Shown piece by piece: positions 15,301 through 27,337 of a DNA stretch of 64,000 nucleotides. Below the pieces are notes generated by a model. It made no database searches. It saw only the letters and a list, made by a program, of their open reading frames with translations, and had not been told where the DNA came from. Numbering within the stretch: the first letter of the stretch is position 1; each line of letters opens with the position of its first letter. The position numbers were made by a program, and so were the translations under genes. Source of the stretch: Macropodus opercularis (taxonomy: Eukaryota > Chordata > Actinopteri > Anabantiformes > Osphronemidae); assembly GCA_030770545.1 (NCBI GenBank), contig JAUCMP010000026.1, positions 1,344,501-1,408,500 of the forward strand. Direction: 5' to 3'.

Positions 15301-16574
15301 CTACAGTAGTTTGATGTGGCTCAGCAGAACCTCTCCTTCATACTGATGTACATTAAATAAAAGGGTTTAAACTGCCATTGGTGCCATCATCAACTGTTCC
15401 TGTCAGTGATGTTGAGCTGTGGTAGACTCCATTATTGACCTCTGACCTCTGGTGGCCATTAGAAAGGCAGAGTCTCACCTGAGCTCCTCGTTAAGACGAT
15501 TGATTGTCTGTGTCCCGGGTGAAAAATGTTTGTGTGAGAATATTCCAGACTGGAGTAGTGAAATCTATAGAAGACTAACTCGGCTTGTGATGTTTGTTTG
15601 TCTTTGAGTTACAACGATGAAAGGTCTGAAAACCCAAATGACTAAACAGAGCAGGAAAGACAGAAATAACCTGAGCAATCTGCAGAGGAAGGACACATTT
15701 AGATTGTGGAAGTTATTTGCTGTAACTAAAAATAATTTCTGGAATTTACAGCCTATGTGACCCAAGGCTCACACAGCTTAATCAGGATAGAACTAACTGG
15801 TCAGTATGTGAATTAAACGGACCCCGTTTGGACTTGTTTTACGTGAGATGAGGTGCAGGCGGGTGTTGGAGTTGCTTAGTGATGGTGTGTGTGTGGGAGC
15901 TGCTGCTGGCAGCGGCTCAACCTTTTGTTGTTGCACAGTATCACTTCTGTTCCCAGGAGAGCGCGTGTGTAAAATGTGAAATTCTCTCCCGTGTGTCAGA
16001 AACCGTGGACTACATGGAGCGGCTGCAGGTCCTCAGGGAGATCTCCAAGAAGTTTCCTCCCGTCAACTACCAGGTCTTCAAATACATCATCACACACCTG
16101 AACAGGTAGGACACTCCCTCACATGTCGGGACCGTAGTCCACCCTTAAGCCACTGCCTTGGCCTTTACGCCCTCAACAGAACTTCAGTCTGGTCTGACCC
16201 GGGTTCTTTTGTCCTCGTCTGGTTCTTAAACATTTCTCTGCCGGTTCCTCTGCAGGGTGAGTCAGCACAGCAAGACCACCCTGATGACAGCCGACAACCT
16301 GTCCATCTGCTTCTGGCCCACGCTGATGCGGCCGGACTTCGAGAATAAAGACACGCTGTCGACCACCAAGCTGAACCAGGCGGTCATCGAGTCCTTCATT
16401 GTGCAGAGCGACTACTTCTTCCACGGCGGCGAGGTGGCAGAGAGCTCCAGCAGCGAGGGCACGCCGCCGCCGCACTGCCACAACATGGTGGAGGCTCTGC
16501 TGCCGCTGCAGCTGCCCCCACCTCTTCAGCCGCAGCAGATCCAGCACAGCCTGCACCCTGACCCGCTGATCTGA
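12349..16574 (+). CDS. arhgap5: Rho GTPase-activating protein 5 (p190B RhoGAP)-like, C-terminal part
   Basis: Exons are 12349-12426, 14811-14942, 16000-16105 and 16256-16574 (TGA), with consistent phases and GT-AG borders. They encode the last 210 residues; the GTPase and FF part lies left of the window. The product speeds GTP hydrolysis on Rho-family GTPases and so controls actin and adhesion. The RhoGAP arginine finger is visible in the first exon (GLYRVSG), followed by the conserved blocks GNKTDQDNIQKQFDQ, FFADLPSPLIPYSLHPEL and LMTADNLSICFWPTLMRPDF. The tail LPLQLPPPLQPQQIQ resembles p190B (ARHGAP5) rather than p190A (ARHGAP35), which decides the name. The region from the second exon onward, including the SSSSEG linker, is more divergent than I expect for the main orthologue, so this may be one of two fish copies. 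Confidence 0.85.
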
Positions 16575-18032
16575 GACCCAGACCGTCCCGCTGGGACCTG
16601 AACCGTGCTGCCGGCTGCTTTCGACCAGCAGTCACCCGGAGGTCGTCTTCTGCCCTGTTACAACCTGAGAAAACATGAACCTGCTGGGTGAGCTTTAGGG
16701 ATCTGCTACCGAGTTTGGAGACACTTTGATCGTTTGTTAACCTGTGAGATCAGCTACTTCCTGGATTAGAGATTTACAATTGGACGTCGCTTCTGCAACA
16801 GAACTTCGGCTCTGACTCAAACACACTAATGATGCAGGGACTGAAACGAGCTGATGAATGAATTGATTTAATGTGGCACATAGTGACAACACTAATCGTT
16901 GAGCAGGGTTGGACTTGGACTACAGGGATTCTGAGCTACGTTTGAGTCAAGTAAAGACACTTCTGATCGAATAGCACACAGTCGTAAACAGTCGCCCCTC
17001 GCTCATCATCTCTGCTCCGAGACGGGAGGAAAGGGAAGCTGGAGACTCCATGACTGCAAACCCTGACACTGACTGACTGCTACCTGACTCACCATCTGTG
17101 GGCTGAAAAGATTTCAGAGTCTTCCTGCAGATTCCTACATTTCTTCTTCTAATTATTGTGGAATCAGAGGGAACGCACCTCTCCTCTGCCAGCGCTCCAC
17201 ACATCAAACGCGCTCACAGATGGTGGATTGTTTTTTCTTTTGGGAATTTGAAAGGAGAAGATCCGCTTTTAAAGACTTGATGAAACAACCCTGTACCCAC
17301 TATGTGAACTTTGACCCCCTCAAAGGGCAGCACATGCACGACTTGGGTCGGGGGTCCCTCATGCCAATTTCATTTCTTTTTTATATTTTTTTGTAATGTC
17401 TGATGGTTTCTACCAGTGTGTGTGTGTGTGTGTGTGTGTGTGGATGATGATGATGTGTGACGGTGTTTCTGTGTGAACTGACCTGTGGTCTGCATTACAG
17501 CCAGCTTGAACCTTCCGCTTAGTGAAGGGGGGATTCAGGAGGGAAGAAGGACCTAAGCGTAGACTCGCTGCGTCTGAGACTTGACAGACTTTAGTCTAAC
17601 TCTCAATGCAGCGACAGACGTGTGGTTCTGAGTAGAATCCCGCCTCCCCCCCGACCCCCCGACGAAGGCACATGACAAGAAAACCACTATGTCGCGATGC
17701 ATCTAGGACCCGTTCGGTTCAAGGAGGCGCCTCAACGCTTTCTCCTCTCCGCTTTAGTTCTCCTGTTCGTTTGTTGGAAACTGAAATTTGCATGTCTCTG
17801 TTTTTGCCACTTAGTGAAAAAAAGAACTTTACAGTTAAAAAAAGAGGAAACTCTGCAGGCGCTGTTCTTCAGATCTGCTTTGTTCTGTCTGAACCGTTTC
17901 TGGGGAACATTTCAACAGGAAAAGTATAGATTCATTTTTTTCTATCAATTTCATTTTCATCATGCAAGAAACACTCTTAATATCATATTTTTGGTCATAT
18001 GTTGAATAGTTTTTCCTAAATAGAGGAAAGAA

Positions 18033-18080
18033 GTATATATAAGTATATATATATAAATATATATAAATATATATAAAGAT
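18033..18080. repeat. AT-rich (TATA)n-type palindromic tract
   Basis: This is a run of TATATA, AAGTATATATATATAAATATATATAA-type words with several overlapping inverted repeats. It lies within the presumed arhgap5 3'UTR. Confidence 0.85.
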
Positions 18081-18703
18081 TTATCAGCAGCAGAGATTGC
18101 TGATCTAGTGAAATACCACGGGGTACTGGACTGTATAATCTGACAGAAGCTATAATCATTTTCTTTGTGGTTCTAATGAAACACGTATTTTTTCTGATGG
18201 TGTGTGTCTGTGTGTGTGAGGGGAGGGGGCTCGACAACAGTCTGACACGCTTTGAAATTCGCGTGGTCCTTCCTCGCTTCCCTCATCACACGCTGAAAAG
18301 TCGGGTTTACGCAGAATCCACCTCGAGCTCGCGTTCAGTTTGTGTTTGCACCAGTTTGTTTCTCGTCTCACTTCACGTTGCTGCGTGTTTGTCTGAAAGA
18401 CGAATCCCGTTTGTTCGCCCGGACGTTTTTACACGAACGTCAGAAAACGGCTTGAAACTGTTAAAGTGACGACGGGGATCGCGTTTGTCCTTCAGCGACC
18501 TGAGAAGCACAAGCTGAGCCGTGTCGTGTAGAACGGTTCCTGAACGGCGTCTGAATGTCAGCGACGAGGGGAAGAGGCCAGTCTCACTTCAGACACGTCT
18601 CCTGCTCCTCTGTCAGTTTGATGAAATGTTTCTCATGTAATTCTCCAGTGTGAGGATTTACTAGTTCATATTTAATAACTTGAGCTATTTGAAGGTTTTG
18701 AGC

Positions 18704-18740
18704 TGTTCACACATCAATAAATTATATTGATGTGTGAACA
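18704..18740. repeat. 16-bp perfect inverted repeat, 5-nt loop
   Basis: The left arm TGTTCACACATCAATA (18704-18719) is the exact reverse complement of TATTGATGTGTGAACA (18725-18740), with five bases between them. In RNA it would fold into a stable stem in the arhgap5 3'UTR. It is not followed by a T run and is shorter than a microRNA precursor. Confidence 0.9.
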
Positions 18741-19290
18741 TAATTGTCTTTAAACGACACATTTGAGGATGTTTAATTAGTGCAAACTAAATGATTTAAG
18801 GGCCAACGACGCAGCATCGATAATACTGTTATTAATCAAAGGTCATGTGCTGATGGGACATGAACAAAGCCAAAACCCGATTTACCGAACTTTAAAGGGC
18901 ACCGTGAAGGGGACACGTGTCTGCAATGGGACAAGTGAGAACTAATTTTCCTTGGATATGTGAATAAGAGGCGTTTAAGGGCGTAAATACTCCAACTGGA
19001 TCGCCGTCAAAAGCCCATTTGAAGCTTCTGTGGTGATGGACTGAGGAGGATGTTGAAGGGCACATGAACGGGAGCGAATGGCAGGAGTGGAACTGAGCCA
19101 AGAGCGTCCTGATCTACAAGCTCCAGTTTTTAGGGAGGGAAGGGAAAGTCTGGGCTTCAGCAGCTGCTGGATACAACATTAAGGTGTTTGTGTAGTTTTC
19201 CATCAATCTGTCGTTTTCAGTTTGTATCGTATTGTCACACCGGTGTACAAACCACCTGACTTCTAACATCATCCGCTGTGTATTATAGTA

Positions 19291-19361
19291 AATAAAAATG
19301 ATTTTCAGAAATGAGACTCTAAAACAAAGTTCTTCTTTCTTTCCGTAATGTTTCCAATAAA
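19291..19361 (+). promoter_or_regulatory. arhgap5: Two polyadenylation signals, arhgap5
   Basis: AATAAA occurs at 19291-19296 and again at 19356-19361. The second is followed by a T-rich stretch, as expected for a cleavage region. Confidence 0.6.
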
Positions 19362-19980
19362 GGTTTTTTCCAAAGCTGCTGGGCCGCGTTTTCCTTCTTT
19401 AACTTTGTGAAATTATTCCTATTGTCACAGTTTTACACCAAACTACAGCAACGTTCATGTTTTATTACTCAAACATCCGAACGCACTGAACAATAAAATA
19501 TAGGAAAGTGAGCAGAGGTTGGATGGTTTCATCCTGGGCCCAGAACAAAAATACTAAATGTGAGAGTAAATACACAGACAGAGACAGAAGGTGGCTGGAA
19601 AAGCTGTGAAGCATTTTCTGTTTCAGGCAACAGTCGCGAGAGAAGCTGACGGGCACCACCTGCTGGACGGACCCTGAACTGCGCACAGCTGCGTTACAGT
19701 GTCATCGCTAAGGATTTTACGTTTTCCGCTACTTAGGCAAATTAATCTGATATGAATACTGAGGAATGTTAGTGGACTCCGTTTAGGAAAGTCGCGATCG
19801 TTTCTGTGAAGACGTTTGTGAAACCACGTGTTTCTGGGTCGTGTGATATTTTTCCTCCATCTGTGACCAACTGGGCGCAACCGTGTTGGGAAACTCCCAC
19901 GGCTTTGAACGCAGCTCAGGCTGAACTTGTCCCGCCGCGATACGGAAGCAGCGCGAAGCGTTTCAAACAGCGGCTTTACC

Positions 19981-20934
19981 ATGGCAACGGCGCACGTCTG
20001 GCTCCTGCTCGTGGCCGCTTCCGTGACTTTGTCGGACGTGAAGCTGAAGCGTCAACCGGTTCGGCTGTTCACCGAGGAGCAGCTGCGGAGACACGACGGC
20101 ACCGAGGTAACCGCCGGCGACGCGTTCACGGACACGTAGAGGTGCGCTCCAGCCGTCTCATGGGTCTTGTGTCTGCAGGACGGGCGGCCCATTTACATGG
20201 CGGTGAAAGGCGCCGTGTTTGACGTCACCGGGGGGAAAGGTGGAGAGGCCCTCAAACGCACCACAGCCACACTTCGAGATGTGTGAAGCCACAGAAACAT
20301 TCGCTACTAGTATAAATAAAAGCACGCGCTCAAACCGGGTAAAAGTAAGTTAAGTGCATTTCACGACTTTTTCTTGGGCTCTTGGCAGAGTTTTACGGCA
20401 GAGACGCTCCGTACAACGCGCTGGTGGGGAAGGACTCCACGCGCGCCGTCGCCAAGATGTCTCTGGCCCCGGAAGACCTGACGTCAGACACCGTGAGTCC
20501 AGTCAAAGCTGCTCATCAGCTGAGAAACGACGCGTTAATTAGTGAACCGTGGACCTTTGGACGGAGTCACTTGCTTCCAAGAGAGAAAAGACACAAAACC
20601 AGTAAATGAGAAAACGGATATAAAACAAAAACCAACAGGAAGCCTGTTAATGAAAGCAAAGGGGTTTCACATTTTCTAGAGAAATGTTTTGGATGATTTA
20701 CATATGAAATCAAAGTTAATTTCCAGCATTAAGACTGTTTGGTCCTTGTCTTTCCAGAGCGGCCTCACCGACGAGCAGCTCAAATCTCTGGACAGTATAT
20801 TTGAAGGCACGTACAAAAAGAAGTATCCCATCGTGGGCTACATGGCGTCGCGCGTCCTCAACGAGGACGGAAGCCCCAACGAGGACTTCAGAGCCGAGGA
20901 GCAGCCGCAGCTTCAGGCCAAGGAAGAGCTTTAA
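19981..20934 (+). CDS. nenf: Neudesin (secreted MAPR-family, cytochrome b5-like)
   Basis: Four exons, 19981-20106, 20179-20239, 20389-20492 and 20758-20934 (TAA), give 155 residues against about 172 in human neudesin. The ATG is followed by a hydrophobic signal peptide (about residues 5-18, WLLLVAASVTL), fitting a secreted neurotrophic factor. The cytochrome b5-like domain starts at LFTEEQLRRHDG and contains IYMAVKGAVFDVTGGK and EFYGRDAPYNALVGKDSTRA. Tyr71 in APYNAL aligns with the haem-binding Tyr of the MAPR family. The C-terminal helix region LTDEQLKSLDSIFEGTYKKKYPIVGYM is typical of neudesin. Arhgap5 ends about 0.6 kb upstream and ezrin starts about 0.8 kb downstream, all on the plus strand. 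Confidence 0.93.
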
Positions 20935-21698
20935 CCAGGCCGACCCAAAAAGAGACACAACGTAAGGAGCAGGCAGGGAAACGGTGGCTAGAAGTCAGAC
21001 ACCACATGACGTAGCAGGAAACACTAAAGAAGAGTCAGCACCCGAACCAGGCAGGGACACAGATGATAGAAAGACAGAAACAAGACACGGAGCAAGTAGA
21101 ACAACCAGCTAGAACCGAGGAGACAAAGGGCACAAACCAACGAAGAAGAGAGACACGGCAGGGTCAACAGAGGTCAAATGAAGATGCAGAGAGAAGCTGA
21201 GGCCCGTGTCTCATCCTCTAAACCTCCAGCTGTGAAATGTTTGTTTCGCTGCTTAATAAACGATCCGTCCGCTGAGCGGCCACCAAGTAGAACGTCACTG
21301 AATGTTTACACCACCTGGATCCGTTCTGTCGTTTCTGCCTGTTATGTCGCTGTCAATAAAGTCTGTAAAGTCAAGCGTCTTAAATGTTACTTCATCGGGG
21401 ACGATCCTCTGATCCAGTCTCTTCATGACTCACCCATTCTGCTGCTCCGACCGAAGGTCAGACAGGTGATTGTCTTCGGGTGGAGCTGTGGGCTGTGATA
21501 GTAGCGGAGTTGCACCTCCCACGTCGGTGCCAGTGAGCTACAGCCCAGTTCAAAGGACACCAGCCCTGCCCTTGGGTCTGCCAGCGGCAGCGCAGCGGCT
21601 CTTTATCAGGTGCAGCCTCTGCTGGGAGTCGGCCACTGCAGCCTCAGTCAGCCTGGGAATCACATTCTGCTGGAGCTCAGCCACCAACCGGAGCCAAG
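20935..21698 (+). other. nenf 3'UTR and ezrin upstream region
   Basis: The stretch opens with purine-rich non-coding sequence (GACACA/AAGAGAG words). AATAAA signals follow at 21255-21260 and 21355-21360, either of which could end nenf. The remaining ~340 bases before the ezrin ATG should hold its 5'UTR and promoter; no TATA box is evident. Confidence 0.6.
21255..21360 (+). promoter_or_regulatory. nenf: Two polyadenylation signals, nenf
   Basis: AATAAA is found at 21255-21260 (CTTAATAAACG) and at 21355-21360 (GTCAATAAAGTC). Confidence 0.6.
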
Positions 21699-24600
21699 AT
21701 GCCCAAAACGGTGAGGTCTCCCATGCTTTTGCTGGTCAGTGAAGGCGTCACTGCAATGTCCGGGTTTGTTTTAACTTTAAATTCACGGCCCGGTCGCGTG
21801 TATTTGACCTTTAAACGGTTTTAGTCTGTTGTTGAAGCCGTGTTTTCTCCTCTACTCATTAACCCAATGGAGCGTTTGACCCGCAAACAGCCCTGAAATG
21901 CTCCTTCACGGCCCGGACCGGAGCTGGAGCTACGCTGCTCATCCAGCCCCGGCCGGTAGCAGAGCTGATGACGGACCTGGACCCGTGATGACGTCACCGT
22001 CCAGGCTAAAGACCCGTTATCTACTGCATGTGATCACTGGAAGTGGAAACTGCGGAGGTCTCATAAATGGACGCTCCAGTTTCTGTGGCTTTATCTTTAT
22101 GACACCTGGGCCGTGTTGCTCCATAAAATCCTTGTGTAACTGCTGGCAGCTCGCTCTGCGTCCGTCAGGAACAATGAGATTCACACACTTTGACTTTCAA
22201 GCGTCATGTGAGCAAAATGTTTGCGTCGGGTTTATTTAAGATCTGGTTTGATCTTAACTAGCGGTGATAAAGTCAGAAGGTCAGGAGGTTGTTTGAATAT
22301 TTTAATCTGCGCAGGCAGCCTTGTCACACCTGCCAGCGTGGTCCAAAGTCTAACGAGATAGTGAGCGATTAAGGTTTATGAACAATCCACTTCACAGCTC
22401 CGCAGCCTGTCGCATAACTGACCCCATCGCGTTTATCGTGATGTCTGCAGCTGTGGGAGATGCGGAGGTTCACCGCTCTTCTCTCTGCCGCAGGTCAACG
22501 TTCGCGTCACGACGATGGACGCGGAGCTGGAGTTTTCCTTCCAGCCCAACACCACCGGGAAGCAGCTCTTCGACCAGGTTCGTACGTCGGTGAACACAAA
22601 GCACTGCAGGCCTCAGATTCCACCCACTGGCCTCACACCTGCACCATCTACGTGAGGGTGGGGGCAAAACCGGTGACTTTATGGTGTCACTGGGGTGGAA
22701 GCGTTTCTGCAGCCTACAGATAATGGATAACTAGAGGTGAGGGCCGGCACCACCCTCGCTGGAGATCCGTCCGTGGTAGATCATTAGCCTTCGTCCTGGA
22801 CAGGAAGTGTGATAACGGGCTCCTGAGGCCTCCCAGTGTGTGTCTTTGCGGATGTTCGCTCACTGCTTTCCGCTGCTCAGACACGGCCCTCACGCGTCCG
22901 GGTCTGACCCGGTCTCCGCTGGGTCTGTGTCCCGTGCAGGATGATGGACGAACACGTTTTCGGTTGTTCATCTCTAAAGACAACGGCCTGAGCGTAAACT
23001 CTGTGTCGCAGGTCGTCAGAACCATCGGCCTGCGTGAGACCTGGTACTTCGGGCTTCAGTTCGTCGATGCCAAAGGCTTCATCTCCTGGCTGAACTTTGA
23101 GAAGAAGGCGAGTGTTGTTCGTGATCCGTCCTGTTCTCCGCCTCTCCAGCGAGGTTCTGTGGTCCCTGTCACAATCTGCTTCCTCTGTAAACACGCAGGT
23201 GATGTCTCAGGACATGAAGAAGGAAACTCCCCTGCAGTTCAAACTCCGGGCCAAGTTCTACCCCGAGGACGTGACCGAGGAGCTGATCCAAGACGTCACC
23301 CGGAGGCTTTTCTTCCTGCAGGTGAAGGAGGACATCCTGACGGAGGAGGTCTACTGTCCTCCGGAGTCGGCCGTGCTGCTCGCCTCCTACGCCGTCCAGG
23401 CCAAGTACGGGGAGTTCGTCAAGTCGGAGCACCAGCCAGGCTACCTGTCCTCCGAGCGCCTGCTGCCCAAGAGGTGAGTGACAGCTGCGCAGAGACGACT
23501 CCCAGAGAGCTGAATTACTGACCACGGACAAAGACGTGACAATGCGTTGATCTCTGTGCCCTCAGAGTCCTGGAACAACACAAACTGTCCAAGGAGCAGT
23601 GGGAAGAGAGAATCAACGTCTGGCACGAGGAGCACAGATCGATGCTGAAGTGAGTCCACGCCGAGAAGTTGGGCTTAGGGACAAGTTCTGGCTTCTGTTT
23701 TAGTTTGTTCCACATGAAACAAAAAGTAAACAGAGCAGAAACCTATGTTTTAGCTCAGAGCATCAACCATTATTTTACTGTATTTTCAAACCTTTAGTTA
23801 CAGCCTCACACTCGATTCTGTTAAAATTGCACTAGAATTGGAAATATTAATATTCTAATAAATCCTGTGTACTGGAGGGAGCGAGCGCTCATGTCCCTCG
23901 TCTTTCATCAGGGAAGAGGCCATAATCGAGTACCTGAAGATCGCTCAGGACCTGGAGATGTACGGCGTCAACTACTTCGAGATCAAGAACAAGAAGGGCA
24001 CAGATCTGTGGTTGGGGGTCGACGCTCTGGGGCTCAACATCTACGAGAAGGACGACAGGTGCCTTTCTTTCCTATGTGTGATCTAACGGGCGTGACGTCG
24101 GCCCGTGTGGTGTTTATTTATCTTCTCCACGTTGGTCTCACTCTGCTGTGTCACGCGTCAACACACGAGCAGCCGCTCGGTCACTGAGCCCTGCTCCGAC
24201 TGAAATGTTAAATAAGGCCATCGACCTGGTTCTCTGCTTCCTACTGCAGCACGAGCTCTGGGCCGTTGTTCTGAACCATGCGTCGCTTCTCTGTTTGTCT
24301 GCGTCCTCCAGGCTCTCTCCAAAGATCGGCTTTCCCTGGAGCGAAATCAGGAATATTTCATTCAGTGACAGGAAGTTTGTGATCAAGCCCATCGACAAGA
24401 AAGCCCCCGTAAGTGCTGACCCGGTCCAACAGCAGCAGCGTCCGAGTTCAGCCCGTTTGGGATGAACTTCGACCTCTGGCCACTGCCAAAGCAAAGATTA
24501 AATTCTTATTTTGCATCTTAGTCACTTTGTTTTGCATGAATTTTTGTTCCATGTCAAAATGTCAAAAAAGTCAAACAGCCTCTCTCTTATTGTGTCATAT

Positions 24601-26070
24601 GTGACAAAATGTCTTTGTTTGTCCAGGACTTCATCTTCTACGCCCCACGGCTGCGGGTCAACAAGCGCATCCTGCAGCTCTGCATGGGAAACCACGAGCT
24701 GTACATGCGCCGCCGCAAGCCGGACAGCATCGAGGTCCAGCAGATGAAGGCTCAGGCCAAAGAGGAGAGGCTGCAAAAGAAGATGGAGAGGTGGGAGAAG
24801 GAGAAACGAGGCGGCAGCTCCATCCAGTTTGTAGCCTAACGAGTCTTTTCTGCTGTTTGCTGCTCTGCAGGGATCAGCTGGAGAATGAGAAGAAGAAGAG
24901 GGAGGCCATCGAGAAGGAGAAGGAGCAGATGGAGCGAGAGAAGCAGGAGCTGATGATGAAGCTCAGCCAGTTTGAGGAGAAGACCAAGAAAGCAGAAATA
25001 GGTGAGTGTGAGAGTCCGCGCCCACGTTCGAACCGCTGCGACTGGACGACCAGCGCTTCGCTGCCCTCTGCTGGCGTTGGTTCTGCTCTGAGAACATGCT
25101 GCACGGCGTCGTGATGACGTCACGAGAAACGCGCCTTCATTTCAACTTTTCCTCGCAGAGCTTCGGGAGCAGCTGGAACGAGCCATGAGGCTGGAGGAGG
25201 AGAGGAAGAAGGTGGAGCAGGAGGCGGCCCGGCTGGAGGCTGAGAGAATCGAGGCCATAATAGCCAAGGAGGAGCTGGCCAGGCAGGCTGAGGAGCAGAT
25301 AAAGAGCCAGGAGCAGCTGGTGAGTGCACTCAAACCCTTCATGTGAGAAAGACACAGTTGAGTTAGTGCTTTAGAAAAGGCTGAACTCTGCAGATGATGG
25401 TTTCGTCTCCTTCAGGCTGCAGAGCTGGCTGAGTACAGCACGAAGATCACGCTGCTGGAGGAGGCCAAGAGGGCCAAGGAGGAGGAGGCCGAGACATGGC
25501 ACATCAAGGTGAGTTTCCCAAACGCTCCAACCCGAGCTGGGAGCTGGTTCCACGTTTCATGTCCCACACTGAACCTGCTCACAGGCCAAGGAAGTGGAGG
25601 AGAGTCTGATCAGGACCAAAGAGGAGCTGAGCAGCGTGATGAGCTCGGCTAACTCCGCCCCTGCGGCGCCTTCGTCCTCCTCGGACAGCGAGAGCGACCA
25701 CGAGCACAGCGAGGAGAACAGCACCTACAGCGCCGAGCTGCAGTCGCAGGGCATCAACGACCACCGTCACGAGGAGGAGCGTCTCACCGAGGCCGAGAAG
25801 AACGAGCGTCTGCAGAAGCAACTGATGGTGAGTTCAGCCCCAATGTTCTGCGCGTTCTGCTCGTGCGTCCTCACGCTTAAATAACTGACATCGGACCCTC
25901 CTCAGACCCTGAGCTCAGACCTGGAACAAGCACGAGACCAGAACAAGAAGACCCAGAACGACCTGCTCCACGCCGAGAACGTCCGAGCCGGACGCGACAA
26001 GTACAAGACCCTGCGGCAGATCCGCCAGGGCAACACCAAGCAGAGGATCGATGAGTTCGAGGCCCTGTAA
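21699..26070 (+). CDS. ezr: Ezrin (ERM family membrane-cytoskeleton linker)
   Basis: Thirteen exons: 21699-21710, 22494-22577, 23012-23107, 23199-23473, 23566-23649, 23912-24058, 24312-24408, 24627-24790, 24871-25001, 25159-25319, 25416-25508, 25585-25827, 25906-26070. The product is 583 residues (human ezrin 586). It links PIP2-containing plasma membrane to cortical actin. The first exon codes only MPKT. The FERM domain spans about residues 1-296 (KIAQDLEMYGVNYFEIKNKK, LCMGNHELYMRRRKPD). A long Glu/Lys/Arg coiled-coil helix follows, then the C-ERMAD. The regulatory Thr of DKYKTLRQIRQGNTKQR is residue 564. The C-terminus EFEAL is the ezrin form (moesin EFESM, radixin EFEAM), and SQEQLAAELAEY also fits ezrin. 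The polyproline stretch of mammalian ezrin is replaced by a Ser/Glu/His-rich linker. Intron 3 starts with GC instead of GT. Confidence 0.95.
23108..23198 (+). other. ezr: GC-AG intron 3 of ezrin
   Basis: Exon 3 must end at the conserved Lys-Lys codons before GTGATGTCTCAG of exon 4. The donor at that point reads AAGAAG|GCGAGT. Using GC keeps exon 3 at 96 bases (32 codons), the size I expect for this ERM exon. A GT six bases downstream would add Ala-Ser in frame, but in a poorer context. Confidence 0.75.
25061..25075 (-). promoter_or_regulatory. Candidate CTCF site in ezrin intron 9
   Basis: The minus strand reads GCCAGCAGAGGGCAG, a close match to the vertebrate CTCF core. This is motif evidence only. 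Confidence 0.35.
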
Positions 26071-27337
26071 ACAAAAAACCCAGAGACCTGACGACCCCCA
26101 GCGAATACCTCCAGCATCCTGCCATTCAAAGAGACGTAGCGACCCCAGAAAACGCGTGGAGCCGATGTCTGACAGTGACCTGACCTGTGGCTGTAATGGA
26201 TTAACCTTTATTTGAAGCTGTCTGTGTAGTTTGTTCTGTTCTGTTCGGGCCCATTAAACCGTAACGTCGCTGCTGCTGTCGCCCAGGTTCAGTGTGAACA
26301 AAGCAGATTTGTTGTGATAAATGCAGCTGCAACAACTATTTGATTGATTTACAGCGAATCGTTTTCTCTACATCACGTCCAACCCACCTCAAATCAGACT
26401 GACACTCTGCTTAGAACCCTTTGACCCATCAGCGGGTCCACAGTCTCGTGTGTCCTGATTCAGCACGAGGCCAAACATCCTGTTTGAGGTTTCAGTTCGT
26501 CTCCACTTCCCCGAAACACGAGAGAAATTTCTGTTGTCACCTTAATTTGAATTTGCATTTAACACACATCACGTTGATGTTTGATCTAAATGGTGATGAA
26601 ATGAAGGATATGAAACCGAAGCTGCAGAACCGGTCACATCCCAGTTTGTTGTAGTTTCCGGTGTGCGACAGGCTCCGAACACACGAGTTCCCATGATGCA
26701 GTTGGGCGAAGAGTCTCATCAAAACACCTGCATTCCAAAATAAGAGCCTACTCTGCTCCTTTAAACCAGCTTCTGTTCAGACAGGAGAACAGTGAAAGAG
26801 AATCCCACGTCCGGTCCGGTTGTCGTGAAGATTGTCTCCTCTGTGCCTTCAAATAAAAAAGAACAACACCTGTCAGTGGTCTGACTAATAAATATGTTCG
26901 TGGCTTTGCTCGTGTCCATTAAATATTGACTCACGGGAATGATGGTTATCGTCGGGTTGCTAGACAACTTGTCAGCCCGGTCTGTTTAAATAGGCCCTGG
27001 GTAAATATTTTATCTGCGAACGAACACATGAATCAGACTAAGTTGTATTTAACAGAAGATTCCAACTTACTTCGGTGGAAACGCGTGTGCGTAAAAACTT
27101 GGACAGAGGAAACAGAGCTGCTTTGCGCTGCTACTCCGGTTCTGGCAGTTTGTGGGATTGCCCAGTGTTTCTCTTCTGCACGATCTAAATATAAGTCGGT
27201 GACAAATATTCCAAATACAGTAGCAACCCAACTGTGATGTGGGGGTGGTGCCGAGAGAACAGCTCCGTCTCCAAAGTCCCTCTGTCGGATCCGGAGCGCG
27301 TAAGGAGAAGGTCGCAGCTCATCTCCTCTCCGTTATC
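26071..27337 (+). other. ezrin 3' end and kcnk3 upstream region
   Basis: Non-coding sequence. Possible ezrin 3' signals are ATTAAA at 26253-26258 and AATAAA at 26852-26857. The last few hundred bases before 27338 should contain the kcnk3 promoter and 5'UTR. I see no coding exon. Confidence 0.6.

Larger units (their letters stand above)
16575..19375 (+). other. arhgap5: arhgap5 3'UTR (inferred)
   Basis: About 2.8 kb of non-coding sequence follows the stop. It holds a short GT repeat (17417-17441), an AT-rich palindromic tract (18033-18080), a 16-bp perfect hairpin (18704-18740) and two AATAAA signals at 19291 and 19356. The next gene starts at 19981, so one of these two signals probably ends the transcript. 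The extent is inferred from the signals only. Confidence 0.6.
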
